This document shows positions 7,356-14,690 of a stretch of DNA of 28,487 nt, piece by piece. Location of the stretch: assembly GCA_964344495.1 (NCBI GenBank), contig CAYFNI010000019.1:1-28487 (forward strand), given 5' to 3'. Position numbers and translations under genes: made by a program. Below the pieces are notes generated by a model. That model did no database searches, was not told the DNA's origin, and saw only the letters and a list, made by a program, of their open reading frames with translations. This DNA comes from UBA6136 sp964344495. GTDB taxonomy: Bacteria; Pseudomonadota; Gammaproteobacteria; Methylococcales; Methylococcaceae. Position 1 is the first letter of the stretch, and every line of letters begins with the position of its first letter.

Positions 7356-7700
7356 TCAGTTGGACGGCGTGGCGGCCGGTGCAGCCGGTGCGGCAGCAGG
7401 GGCATCCATCTTCATGCCGGCGGCGCACTTGCCTTCCATAGCCTTGGCTTCCTGTTCCGGTGTCTTCTTGGCCTGCTGCATCATGGCGCCACAGTTCATC
7501 TCCGGGCTATTCATCTTCTGTCCGCCGCACTTGCCTTCGCCACAGACCATTTCCTTGCTGTCCTTGCCAGCCTCGGCCACCTGCACATACCCCGAGGACA
7601 GTTCCTTGAGGGCAAACGGATTTTCGCCTGCCACCGCAATACCCGACAGGGAACCCGCAACCGCGACGCCCAGAACGGTCGATAACGTTTTTTTGCTCAT
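7356..7700 (-). CDS. hvfA: HvfA/bufferin-like RiPP precursor, secreted Cys- and Met-rich peptide
   Basis: Small exported precursor of 114 residues. Residues 1-24 form a Sec signal peptide (KK, hydrophobic core, AVA cleavage site). Next comes NPFALKELSSGYVQVAEA, the conserved leader of HvfA-type precursors. The core holds four cysteines: C53 and C58 in MVCGEGKCGG, C70 in EMNCG, C92 in MEGKCAAG. EGKC is the motif modified by DUF692 oxidases. Eight methionines are spread among them and the tail is Pro/Ala-rich (about residues 100-112). A good ribosome binding site (GAGGAG, 9-10 nt upstream) supports the ATG at 7700. Modified relatives bind copper. A copper-buffering role in the periplasm is therefore likely, but it is inference. 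Confidence 0.85.
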   Translation of the reverse strand: MSKKTLSTVLGVAVAGSLSGIAVAGENPFALKELSSGYVQVAEAGKDSKEMVCGEGKCGGQKMNSPEMNCGAMMQQAKKTPEQEAKAMEGKCAAGMKMDAPAAAPAAPAATPSN

Positions 7701-8006
7701 GATCTAAAGCTCCTCAACAATCTTGAAATTGAAATGATGACCCTCAACCCGCAGGGGATGCCTTGCACGAGCGCACCATGCAGTTAGCCTATTCTCACAT
7801 ACTGCCCGAAAAAAGTGCACCGAGAGCTGGCGACCCATCGCGCATGGACTCATTTCCCAGCCTGATGGACCGACGATCCAAGCTCACGTTCCACAGGCGC
7901 GATGGGTGTGTGGAAAGCCTGACCCGCTTCGGCTATGCTCTCGAGCCAACACAGGCAGAGGACATCGGGCCTCGCCGTTCCCCGCCCAGTCAACCGAGGT
8001 CGAGCC
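7701..8006. other. Divergent intergenic region between hvfA and zinc-ribbon gene
   Basis: This 306-nt stretch separates two genes transcribed away from each other and should hold both promoters. Next to hvfA it carries the ribosome binding site and an A/T-rich leader. A sigma70-like pair facing the zinc-ribbon gene is listed separately (7911-7939). For hvfA no convincing -35/-10 pair was found; in related organisms such operons are often driven by alternative sigma factors. No open frame here looks coding. Confidence 0.6.
7911..7939 (+). promoter_or_regulatory. Possible sigma70 promoter for the zinc-ribbon gene
   Basis: TGGAAA (4 of 6 to TTGACA) and TATGCT (4 of 6 to TATAAT) are separated by 17 nt, about 70 nt before the ATG at 8007. 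The fit is modest. Confidence 0.3.
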
Positions 8007-8195
8007 ATGTTTTGCCGTCATTGTGGAACTGAATTGAAGGATAAGGCGATCGTCTGCAGCCGGTGCGGCCACGCGGTCGTCGAGGGTGCTGAAAACATCC
8101 CGCTCACGGCCCCGCGCTGGAGCTGGTTCACCATGCTGGTGACCATCGGCGTCATTGCGCTGCTGCTGCTGATCGCTATCATTGCCGGCCTCTGA
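8007..8195 (+). CDS. Zinc-ribbon tail-anchored small membrane protein
   Basis: A 62-residue protein with no recognised named family. An N-terminal zinc ribbon has two CxxC pairs, in MFCRHCGTELKDKAIVCSRC (Cys 3, 6, 17, 20), matching the generic bacterial zinc-ribbon pattern. A linker with TAPRW leads to a C-terminal hydrophobic helix (about residues 42-62, MLVTIGVIALLLLIAIIAGL). The zinc ribbon should face the cytoplasm with the tail in the inner membrane. ATG at 8007 was chosen because it begins the ribbon and has GAGG about 10 nt upstream; the frame extends upstream without recognisable sequence. It is convergent with orn, whose stop lies 25 nt away. Function unknown. Confidence 0.75.
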   Translation: MFCRHCGTELKDKAIVCSRCGHAVVEGAENIPLTAPRWSWFTMLVTIGVIALLLLIAIIAGL

Positions 8196-8220
8196 GCCCA
8201 GCAACGCCGAGAATGGTCGG

Positions 8221-8766
8221 TCAGATCTTCATGACCGTGCTGCGATAGAAGCGCAACTCGGCAATCGATTCATGTATGTCCGCCAACGCTTCATGCCGAC
8301 TGACCTTGCTGAAGCCGGCCATGCATTCCGGCGCCCAGCGCGACACCAGCTCTTTCAGGGTGGACACATCCAGATTACGGTAATGAAAAAAGCGCTCCAG
8401 CGCTGGCATACCGGCAGCAAGAAAGCGGCGATCCTGACAGATGCTGTTGCCGCACATCGGCGATGCCCCGGAAGGCACCCATTGCTGCAGGAAAGCCAGG
8501 GTCAGCTGTTCAGCGAGTGCTTCATTCATGGAACTCTTGCGCACCCGTTCGATCAATCCGGATTCACCGTGGTGTTTCTGGTTCCAGGCGTCCATGCCGG
8601 CCATGATCTCGGCGGTCTGATGGACCGCCAGGACAGGGCCTTCGGCGAGCAGATTGAGATCCTTGTCGGTGACCACGGTGGCAATTTCGATGATGCGATC
8701 CTTGAGCGGATCGAGTCCGGTCATCTCAAGGTCGATCCAGATGAGGTGATGTGGATTGAGGGACAT
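8221..8766 (-). CDS. orn: Oligoribonuclease
   Basis: Essential DEDDh 3'-5' exoribonuclease that degrades 2-5 nt RNA and the linear c-di-GMP product pGpG to mononucleotides in the cytoplasm. The DEDD motifs are visible: IDLEMTGL with D12 and E14, a central aspartate in MCGNSICQDRRFL, and the last His/Asp pair in SRHEALADIHESI. The 181-residue length is typical. ATG at 8766 starts the conserved N terminus; upstream in-frame residues are not family sequence. It is divergent from the M48 peptidase-rsgA pair. Orn and rsgA being adjacent and divergent is common in gammaproteobacteria. Confidence 0.97.
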   Translation of the reverse strand: MSLNPHHLIWIDLEMTGLDPLKDRIIEIATVVTDKDLNLLAEGPVLAVHQTAEIMAGMDAWNQKHHGESGLIERVRKSSMNEALAEQLTLAFLQQWVPSGASPMCGNSICQDRRFLAAGMPALERFFHYRNLDVSTLKELVSRWAPECMAGFSKVSRHEALADIHESIAELRFYRSTVMKI

Positions 8767-8863
8767 AGTGGTTTTAATAAGCGCCTTGCAAGATAAGGCT
8801 TGATGACGCGCCTTCCGGCGCAACCCCTACAGCAAGGCCTGAATGGCTGCCGAGGACATTAAA

Positions 8864-10111
8864 ATGAATGATTTTACTGCACTGTTTCTAGTCGCCCTAA
8901 CCGGATCGTTCGCGATCGAATACTGGCTCTCGCGCCGTCAGGCCGCCCATGTGCGCACCCATCGGGAACAGGTTCCCGAAGCGTTCCGGGAGACCGTCAG
9001 CGCAGAGGCACACCGCAAGGCCGCCGACTACACGCTGGACAAGATTCGCCTTGGGGATATCGACCGGGTACTTGGCATTGGTGTCTTGTTGCTGTTCACC
9101 CTCGGCGGCGGCATCGCCTGGATTGAAACCTTCTGGACCGGCCTGAGCCTGTCGCCGCTGCTGACCGGCGTGGGACTCATCCTGAGCGTGCTGCTGGCGA
9201 TCCAGCTGATCGAATTGCCGCTGAGCCTGTATCAAACCTTTGTCATCGAACAACGGCACGGTTTCAACCGCAATACGCCGACCCAGTTCATCAAGGATCT
9301 GCTGCTGCAGACGGTACTGAGCTTCGCTATCGGCGCCCCCCTGCTGGCGCTGATCCTGTGGGTCATGGACTCAACCGGCCACGCCTGGTGGCTGCTGGCC
9401 TGGGCGATCGTGATGGGCTTTTCGATCTTCATGAGCTGGGCCTTTCCGACCTTCATCGCTCCGCTTTTCAATACCTTCACGCCATTACCCGATGCCACCT
9501 TGCGCGCGCGCATCGAAGCATTGCTGAAGCGTTGCGGCTTTGCCAGCAAGGGCATCTTCGTGATGGATGGTTCGCGCCGCTCAGGGCACGGCAATGCCTA
9601 CTTCACCGGCATCGGTGACAGCAAGCGCATTGTGTTCTTCGATACCCTGGTCGGCTCACTCGAACATGATGAACTGGAAGCCGTACTGGCGCACGAGCTC
9701 GGTCACTTCAAGTGCCGGCATGTGATCAAGATGCTGCTCACCAGTGCGGTCATCAGCCTGATCGGCTTTGCGTTGCTCGGCTGGCTCAGCCAGCAAAGCT
9801 GGTTCTATGAAGGCCTCGGTGTGACGGAGCGCTCCAATGCCGCCGCCCTGCTGCTGTTCATGCTGGTAATGCCGGTGTTCACGGTGTTCCTCAAGCCGGT
9901 CATGGCCTTCTTCCAGCGCCGGTACGAATTCGAGGCCGATGCCTTTGCCGCCCGCCACAGCGAGGCCCGGCATCTGGTCAGCGCGCTGGTCAAGCTCTAC
10001 CGCGAAAATGCCAGCACGCTCACGCCCGATCCCCTGTACGCTGCTTTCCACTACAGCCATCCACCGGCGGCGATCCGCATCGACCATCTCCTCAGCCAAC
10101 ATCATGGCTGA
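8864..10111 (+). CDS. Membrane M48 (Ste24-like) zinc metallopeptidase
   Basis: Multi-pass membrane protease related to CAAX prenyl protease 1/Ste24. It likely cleaves membrane or exported proteins; the bacterial substrate is unknown. The zinc site is H277-E-L-G-H281 with the third ligand E357 in YEFEADAFAARHS. Hydrophobic helices lie near residues 3-20, 68-90, 95-120, 145-165, 170-195, 295-315 and 325-350. The N-terminal half has the M48 N-terminal domain (FVIEQRHGFNRNTP). Length is 415 residues. ATG at 8864 was preferred over 8843 because GAGGA lies 8 nt upstream of it. It is followed after 3 nt by rsgA, so the two are probably co-transcribed. Confidence 0.93.
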   Translation: MNDFTALFLVALTGSFAIEYWLSRRQAAHVRTHREQVPEAFRETVSAEAHRKAADYTLDKIRLGDIDRVLGIGVLLLFTLGGGIAWIETFWTGLSLSPLLTGVGLILSVLLAIQLIELPLSLYQTFVIEQRHGFNRNTPTQFIKDLLLQTVLSFAIGAPLLALILWVMDSTGHAWWLLAWAIVMGFSIFMSWAFPTFIAPLFNTFTPLPDATLRARIEALLKRCGFASKGIFVMDGSRRSGHGNAYFTGIGDSKRIVFFDTLVGSLEHDELEAVLAHELGHFKCRHVIKMLLTSAVISLIGFALLGWLSQQSWFYEGLGVTERSNAAALLLFMLVMPVFTVFLKPVMAFFQRRYEFEADAFAARHSEARHLVSALVKLYRENASTLTPDPLYAAFHYSHPPAAIRIDHLLSQHHG

Positions 10112-10114
10112 AGC

Positions 10115-11047
10115 GTGAGCCGCAGACCGGGGCCTGGCGCCCAGGGTGATGCCGAACCCGCCAGCGGCCTGCTCGAAGGGCAGGTACTCAGCCACCTCGG
10201 GCAGGGTCTGGCGGTCGAGGCGACCGACCAACGCGTTCTGATCTGTCACACCCGCCGCCAGCTCGGCGCTGTCACGGTTGGTGATCGGGTACTGTGGTCA
10301 GCGCAGGGCGCCGACAACGGCTGTGTGGAACAGATTCTGCCGCGGCGCAGTCTCCTGACCCGTCCGGCCCATGGCGGCCGGATCCGGCCGGTCGCTGCCA
10401 ACCTCGACCAGATCGTCGTGGTCGTGGCGCCGGAACCCGAACCCGACTGGTTGCTGGTCGATCAATATGCCGCCGCCTGCGAACATCGCTCGCTGGAGGT
10501 CTGCATCGTCATCAACAAGATCGACCGCCTGCCGGCCGACGCCCGCCCGAGCCGAACATTGGAGGTCTACCGGGCCCTCGGCTACCCCTGTCACCTGGTC
10601 AGCGCAAAAACGGGCGAGGGACTGGCAGACTTGCGATCCACGCTGAAGCAGCGCTGCAGCATGCTCGCCGGCCAGTCAGGTGTAGGCAAATCGTCGCTGA
10701 CCAATGCCCTCCTGCCGGGCAAGAACCTGCGCACCCGCGAATTGTCGGAGAAGGCCGGTCTGGGCCGCCACACCACTACCGCCGCCATGCTCTACCACCT
10801 GCCGGACGGCGGTGACCTGATCGACAGCCCGGGCGTGGCCGTGTTCGGTCTGGCCGAGATGAATGCAGCCGATGTCGCGAACGGTTTTCGTGAATTCCGC
10901 GCCTGGCTGCCACAGTGCCGCTTCAATGACTGCAGCCACATTCAGGACAAGGACTGCGCCATCCGCGAGGCTGTCGCCGAACAGCGCATCGACACCGGTC
11001 GCTATGAACGCTTCCTCAAACTACTGACCAAAATGCATCTGGGCTGA
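10115..11047 (+). CDS. rsgA: RsgA, small ribosomal subunit maturation GTPase
   Basis: Circularly permuted GTPase that acts late in 30S assembly. An N-terminal OB fold (about 20-75) is followed by the G motifs in permuted order: NKID at 134-137, SAK at 163-165, the P-loop GQSGVGKS at 186-193, the switch GRHTTT and then DSPG at 237-240. A C-terminal zinc knuckle uses C268, C273, H275 and C281. It has 310 residues. The only reasonable start is GTG at 10115, 3 nt after the upstream stop; its weak ribosome binding site suggests coupling to the M48 gene. The N-terminal basic tail is shorter than in E. coli. The gene ends 4 nt before a strong terminator. Confidence 0.96.
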   Translation: MSRRPGPGAQGDAEPASGLLEGQVLSHLGQGLAVEATDQRVLICHTRRQLGAVTVGDRVLWSAQGADNGCVEQILPRRSLLTRPAHGGRIRPVAANLDQIVVVVAPEPEPDWLLVDQYAAACEHRSLEVCIVINKIDRLPADARPSRTLEVYRALGYPCHLVSAKTGEGLADLRSTLKQRCSMLAGQSGVGKSSLTNALLPGKNLRTRELSEKAGLGRHTTTAAMLYHLPDGGDLIDSPGVAVFGLAEMNAADVANGFREFRAWLPQCRFNDCSHIQDKDCAIREAVAEQRIDTGRYERFLKLLTKMHLG

Positions 11048-11051
11048 CACC

Positions 11052-11077
11052 AAAAAGGCGCCCTCGGGCGCCTTTTT
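11052..11077. terminator. Perfect bidirectional intrinsic terminator
   Basis: AAAAAGGCGCCC, a TC dinucleotide and GGGCGCCTTTTT form a perfect 12-bp palindrome with A and T runs on each side. It works in both directions and lies between the convergent rsgA and DUF2333 stops. Confidence 0.92.
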
Positions 11078-11111
11078 GGATTGCGGCCGGAAAGGCCCGC
11101 CGGGTTGGGCA

Positions 11112-12134
11112 TCAACCCTGCTGCAAGAGGCTCCGGAGATCGATGGTGGCGGCGTTGGCGCGCGCGATGTAGTTGGCGAGCGTCAGCGAATAGTTCGCGA
11201 ACAGACCGAAGCCACTGCCGTTGAGGATCACCGGGCTCAGGTAGGACTCCTGGCTGTTTTCCAGCTCCCGGACGATCTGTTGCAACGACACCAGCGCCGT
11301 CTTGTTACCCAGAATGTCCCGGAAATCAAACGCAATCGCCTTCAGTACCAGCATGGCTGCCCAGGTATAACCACGGGCCTCGAAGAACCGGTCGTCCAGT
11401 TTCATCCACGGCGTCCGGCCGAGCTCGCTGTGCCGCTCCTCCGCGCCTTCCTCAAGGCGATCGGCCGTGCTGGCGCTGAGGCGGTTGGAGTAGTCACCGA
11501 GACGCTTTTCCAATACCTCAAGGTACTGGCGCAGGTTGTCGGCTCGGGCGTAGAAGTTGGCATCCCGCCGAATGAGGCGCTCGCGGTAGGCCACGAGGGA
11601 CTCGATGCCTTTCTCGTATTCCGATTCGGAGGAAGGCAGCTGCCAGGAGCGGTAGTCGAAATACAGGAACGGCTCGCCCTTGGACAGGTCAGGATCTTCC
11701 TGCGACTGGGTCTGGGAACGGGCGATGTTGTTACGCAAGGCCGTCGTCGCATCACGCAGAGCGATGAGTGCGCCCAGCTCCCAATTAGGAATGTTGTCCA
11801 GCATCACGCTGGGCGGAAACACGTCGTTCATCAGGAAGCCGCCCGGCTTGTGCAGCAGGGTCTCGGCGATTTCGATCAGCGTGGTGGCATAGGTGTAGCC
11901 GAGGGGCAATTCCTTCGGATTCTGCACGCTGGCAGACTTGGCGGCCTCCTCGACGACATCGAACGGTTCCGGCTCGCGGCTCCAGTACCAGGCGACTGCA
12001 TACATGATCAGGCACACACCCAGAATACCGCCCAGCACCCGCAGCATCAGCCGATTCGCCAGCAAGGCTTCGACACTCAAACCCCGTTTCTTGGGTTTCG
12101 GAGACTCGTTGTCGTTCAGATCGGGTACTGACAT
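11112..12134 (-). CDS. DUF2333 family inner-membrane protein
   Basis: Conserved gammaproteobacterial protein of unknown function. A basic N terminus (PKPKKRG) precedes one transmembrane helix (about 31-51, LRVLGGILGVCLIMYAVAWY). A large domain follows, probably periplasmic, with the family motifs HKPGGFLMNDVFPPSVMLDN, WELGALIALRD and FLYFDYRSWQLPS. It has 340 residues. The start ATG has AGGA about 9 nt upstream. It is convergent with rsgA, shares the terminator at 11052-11077, and lies 65 nt downstream of the xerC stop on the same strand, so read-through from the lysA operon is possible. Family assignment rests on remembered motifs and length. Confidence 0.85.
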   Translation of the reverse strand: MSVPDLNDNESPKPKKRGLSVEALLANRLMLRVLGGILGVCLIMYAVAWYWSREPEPFDVVEEAAKSASVQNPKELPLGYTYATTLIEIAETLLHKPGGFLMNDVFPPSVMLDNIPNWELGALIALRDATTALRNNIARSQTQSQEDPDLSKGEPFLYFDYRSWQLPSSESEYEKGIESLVAYRERLIRRDANFYARADNLRQYLEVLEKRLGDYSNRLSASTADRLEEGAEERHSELGRTPWMKLDDRFFEARGYTWAAMLVLKAIAFDFRDILGNKTALVSLQQIVRELENSQESYLSPVILNGSGFGLFANYSLTLANYIARANAATIDLRSLLQQG

Positions 12135-12199
12135 TCTGCAAATCCTGTGACGGCCATAATGCGCGGAGTATACAACAACCGGTTTTGCGGTCGGTTGGT

Positions 12200-13150
12200 T
12201 CAGCCCTGAGGGTCCGAACCGACGGGTCGGGCCTCGTCATCCTCCACCGGATGCTGGCGCGCGCGCGGATGGGCGCGATCATAGACACTGGCCAGATGCT
12301 GAAAATCGAGGTGGGTATAAATCTGCGTCGTGCTCAAATTGGCATGCCCCAGCAGTTCCTGAACGGCGCGCAGATCGCCGCTGGATTCCAGCAGGTGACT
12401 GGCAAAGGAATGTCGCAGGCGGTGAGGATGCAGCCGCTCGGCCACACCCAGCTTGCGCTGCCAGTGCTCCAGACGCATCTGCACGGTGCGCGGCGCAATC
12501 CGCTTGCCCTGACGACTCAGGAACACCGCCTCCGCCTCGTCCCCCACTAGGCCGCCGCGCACCGCCAGCCAGCGCTCGATTGCCTGCCGGGCACAGGTTC
12601 CAAGAGGGACATGGCGGGTTTTGCGGCCCTTGCCGTGCCGAACCAGTACCGAGCCCTCGCGCAGATCAAGATCGGTCAGGTCCAGCCCGGTCAATTCGGA
12701 CAGTCGCAGGCCGGACGAATAGAACAGCTCCCACATGGCGAGATCCCGCAGTTCCAGTCCAGCCTCCGGGGCAGCGTCCAGGATACCGATGACCTGATCC
12801 ACATCCAGCACCCGCGGCAGTGACCGGGGCGCTTTCGGCGCGCGCAGTCCGGTAGCGGGATTGCGCTGAATCTCGCCCTGACGCACCAGATGATCGAAAA
12901 ACCCGCGAATCGCTGACAAGGTGCGTTGAAGACTGCGGCTGCCGAGGCCGTCGCGGTGACGGTCCGCAATGTGCTCGCGCAGATCGGCGGGCTGCAGGTC
13001 CTGCCACAGCGCTAACTGGCGCGACTCGCAAAACCGGGCCAGTGTGCCGAGATCGCGCCCGTAGGCAGCCAGCGTGTGATCCGAAGCGCGCCGCTGAAAC
13101 CGCAACTCGTCCAGATAGGCCGTGAGCTGCTGGTGCGCGAGAGCCTCCAC
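12200..13150 (-). CDS. xerC: Tyrosine recombinase XerC
   Basis: Site-specific recombinase that acts with XerD at dif, under FtsK, to resolve chromosome dimers. An N-terminal core-binding SAM-like domain (residues 8-90) precedes the catalytic domain with R149 (SSGLRLSELTGL), K174 (HGKGRK), H243 and R246 (HPHRLRHSFASHLL), H269 (LLGHANLSTTQIYTH) and nucleophile Y278. All catalytic residues are present in 316 residues. The start is GTG at 13150, 5 nt after the DUF484 stop. The order dapF-DUF484-xerC is the same as in enterics and pseudomonads, which supports XerC rather than a phage or integron integrase. The C-terminal tail after residue 290 is acidic and slightly longer than usual. Confidence 0.95.
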   Translation of the reverse strand: MEALAHQQLTAYLDELRFQRRASDHTLAAYGRDLGTLARFCESRQLALWQDLQPADLREHIADRHRDGLGSRSLQRTLSAIRGFFDHLVRQGEIQRNPATGLRAPKAPRSLPRVLDVDQVIGILDAAPEAGLELRDLAMWELFYSSGLRLSELTGLDLTDLDLREGSVLVRHGKGRKTRHVPLGTCARQAIERWLAVRGGLVGDEAEAVFLSRQGKRIAPRTVQMRLEHWQRKLGVAERLHPHRLRHSFASHLLESSGDLRAVQELLGHANLSTTQIYTHLDFQHLASVYDRAHPRARQHPVEDDEARPVGSDPQG

Positions 13151-13155
13151 GGCAG

Positions 13156-13860
13156 TCAGGGCACCTGATTCAGCAGGGCAGCCAGGCGCGCGGCGAGAAT
13201 CTCGGCCATCTGTCGGAGGAAAACATGTCCCATGTCGGCCCGGAACCGGTCCGGGTCGCGGCTGCCGATGGCAAAAAGACCGCGCAATCCGGCATGGCGG
13301 AGCCCCATCACGGCCTGCGAGGCCACCTCGTCGGCCGCCTCGCCGAACAGAAACCGCGCCTGATCAGGGTCGGGCGGTCCACACAGAGGCTTGTCCCCCT
13401 CGATCAGGGGTTCGAACTGGGCCGCTTCGGCACTGCGCTCCGACACGAACAGATTGCCGACGGGACTGTCGGCCTGCGGTTTGAAAATGCGCACCACGCC
13501 AAAATCGGCCTGAAAATACTGATGCAGGCCCCAATCCAGACTGGCCAGGACATCCTCAACGCTGCGGGCATCGATCAGGGTCAGGGTCAGCTGGTGGATA
13601 CGCTGATACAGGGCATCGTTGTCCCGGGCGATATCGACCAGATCGTCCAGCTGGGCCAGCAGCCGCTGATTTTTGTCACGCAGAACATCCAGCTGCCGGG
13701 CGACCAGCGACACGGCCTCGCCGCTTGGATGTGGCACGGTCAGGACTTCGAGCAGCGCCAGATGATCGCGGAAAAACTGCGGATGTGCCCGCAGGTACGC
13801 CTCGACGTCGGCGGCGTCAAGGCCAACGTCCGGCGCCCGGGTAGAGGTCACACGTTTCAT
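13156..13860 (-). CDS. DUF484 family protein (YigA-like)
   Basis: Conserved protein of unknown function encoded between dapF and xerC in many proteobacteria. The N-terminal motif VEAYLRAHPQFFRDHLALLE and the segment VPHPSGEAVSLVARQLDVLR are characteristic of DUF484. A predicted coiled stretch (about 55-75, VARQLDVLRDKNQRLLAQL) leads into a GAF-like fold (about 100-225). It has 234 residues and no membrane segment. The ATG overlaps the dapF stop by 4 nt (ATGA). The GAF-like fold suggests a ligand-sensing or protein-interaction role, but no function is established. Confidence 0.92.
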   Translation of the reverse strand: MKRVTSTRAPDVGLDAADVEAYLRAHPQFFRDHLALLEVLTVPHPSGEAVSLVARQLDVLRDKNQRLLAQLDDLVDIARDNDALYQRIHQLTLTLIDARSVEDVLASLDWGLHQYFQADFGVVRIFKPQADSPVGNLFVSERSAEAAQFEPLIEGDKPLCGPPDPDQARFLFGEAADEVASQAVMGLRHAGLRGLFAIGSRDPDRFRADMGHVFLRQMAEILAARLAALLNQVP

Positions 13861-14687
13861 AGTTCGATGGTTCCTTCAAAGACGGTTACGGCCGGGCCGG
13901 TCATGAACACCGGCTGCCCCCGACCCTCCCAGGCGATGGACAGCCGGCCACCCGGCAAATCCACCGATACGGGGCTTTCCAACAGCCCCTGTTCGATGCC
14001 GACCACTGCCGCCGCGCAGGCTCCACTCCCGCAGGCCAGCGTCTCGCCGGAGCCCCGCTCGTACACCCGCAAACGCACGGCATGGCCATCCAGAATCTGC
14101 ATGAAGCCGACATTCACCCGCTCCGGGAACAAGGGGTGGCTTTCCAGCACGGGCCCCCACGCGGCCACCGGCGCCGTATCGACCGAATCGACGACCAGCA
14201 CGGCATGCGGATTGCCCATCGACACCGCGCCGAAGGTCGCCGTCTGGCCCTCGATTTCGACCGGATAGCGAAAACGCTCCTCGGGCAGGGCCAGCGGAAT
14301 TTCGACCGGCGCATGCCGGGGCACCCCCATGTTCACCGTCACGCGGTCCGAACCCGACAACTTCAGCACCAGCCGACCGGCGTCGGTGTCGACCTGAATT
14401 TCATCCTTGCTGCACAGGCCCTGCTCGCGCACGAAGCGGGCAAAGCAGCGGGCACCGTTGCCGCACTGGGCGACCTCGCTGCCATCGGCATTGAAAATGC
14501 GGTACCGGAAATCGGCGTGGGCGTGGTGCGCTGACTCGACCAGCAACACCTGATCGCAGCCGATGCCATAGTGGCGGTCAGCCAGAAAACGGATCTTGTC
14601 GGGCGTCAGGGACAGCGTCTGGTGAATCGCGTCGATCACTACGAAGTCGTTGCCCAACCCCTGCATCTTGGTGAACTTGATGCGCAT
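13857..14687 (-). CDS. dapF: Diaminopimelate epimerase
   Basis: Cofactor-independent epimerase that converts LL- to meso-diaminopimelate for lysine and peptidoglycan synthesis. The two catalytic cysteines are visible: C75 in AQCGNGARCFARF and C219 in LACGSGACAAAVV, matching E. coli C73 and C217. The N terminus KFTKMQGLGNDFVVID is diagnostic. It has 276 residues, full length. The start ATG is 3 nt after the lysA stop, and the gene overlaps DUF484 by 4 nt, inside the lptM-lysA-dapF-DUF484-xerC operon. Its product is the substrate of the neighbouring LysA. Confidence 0.98.
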   Translation of the reverse strand: MRIKFTKMQGLGNDFVVIDAIHQTLSLTPDKIRFLADRHYGIGCDQVLLVESAHHAHADFRYRIFNADGSEVAQCGNGARCFARFVREQGLCSKDEIQVDTDAGRLVLKLSGSDRVTVNMGVPRHAPVEIPLALPEERFRYPVEIEGQTATFGAVSMGNPHAVLVVDSVDTAPVAAWGPVLESHPLFPERVNVGFMQILDGHAVRLRVYERGSGETLACGSGACAAAVVGIEQGLLESPVSVDLPGGRLSIAWEGRGQPVFMTGPAVTVFEGTIEL

Positions 14688-14690
14688 GAC

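Noticed and set aside
12200..13150. Tyrosine recombinase as a mark of an integron or prophage
   Set aside because: It lies after dapF-DUF484 in the conserved xerC position and lacks integron-specific inserts; no attachment site or cargo is seen.
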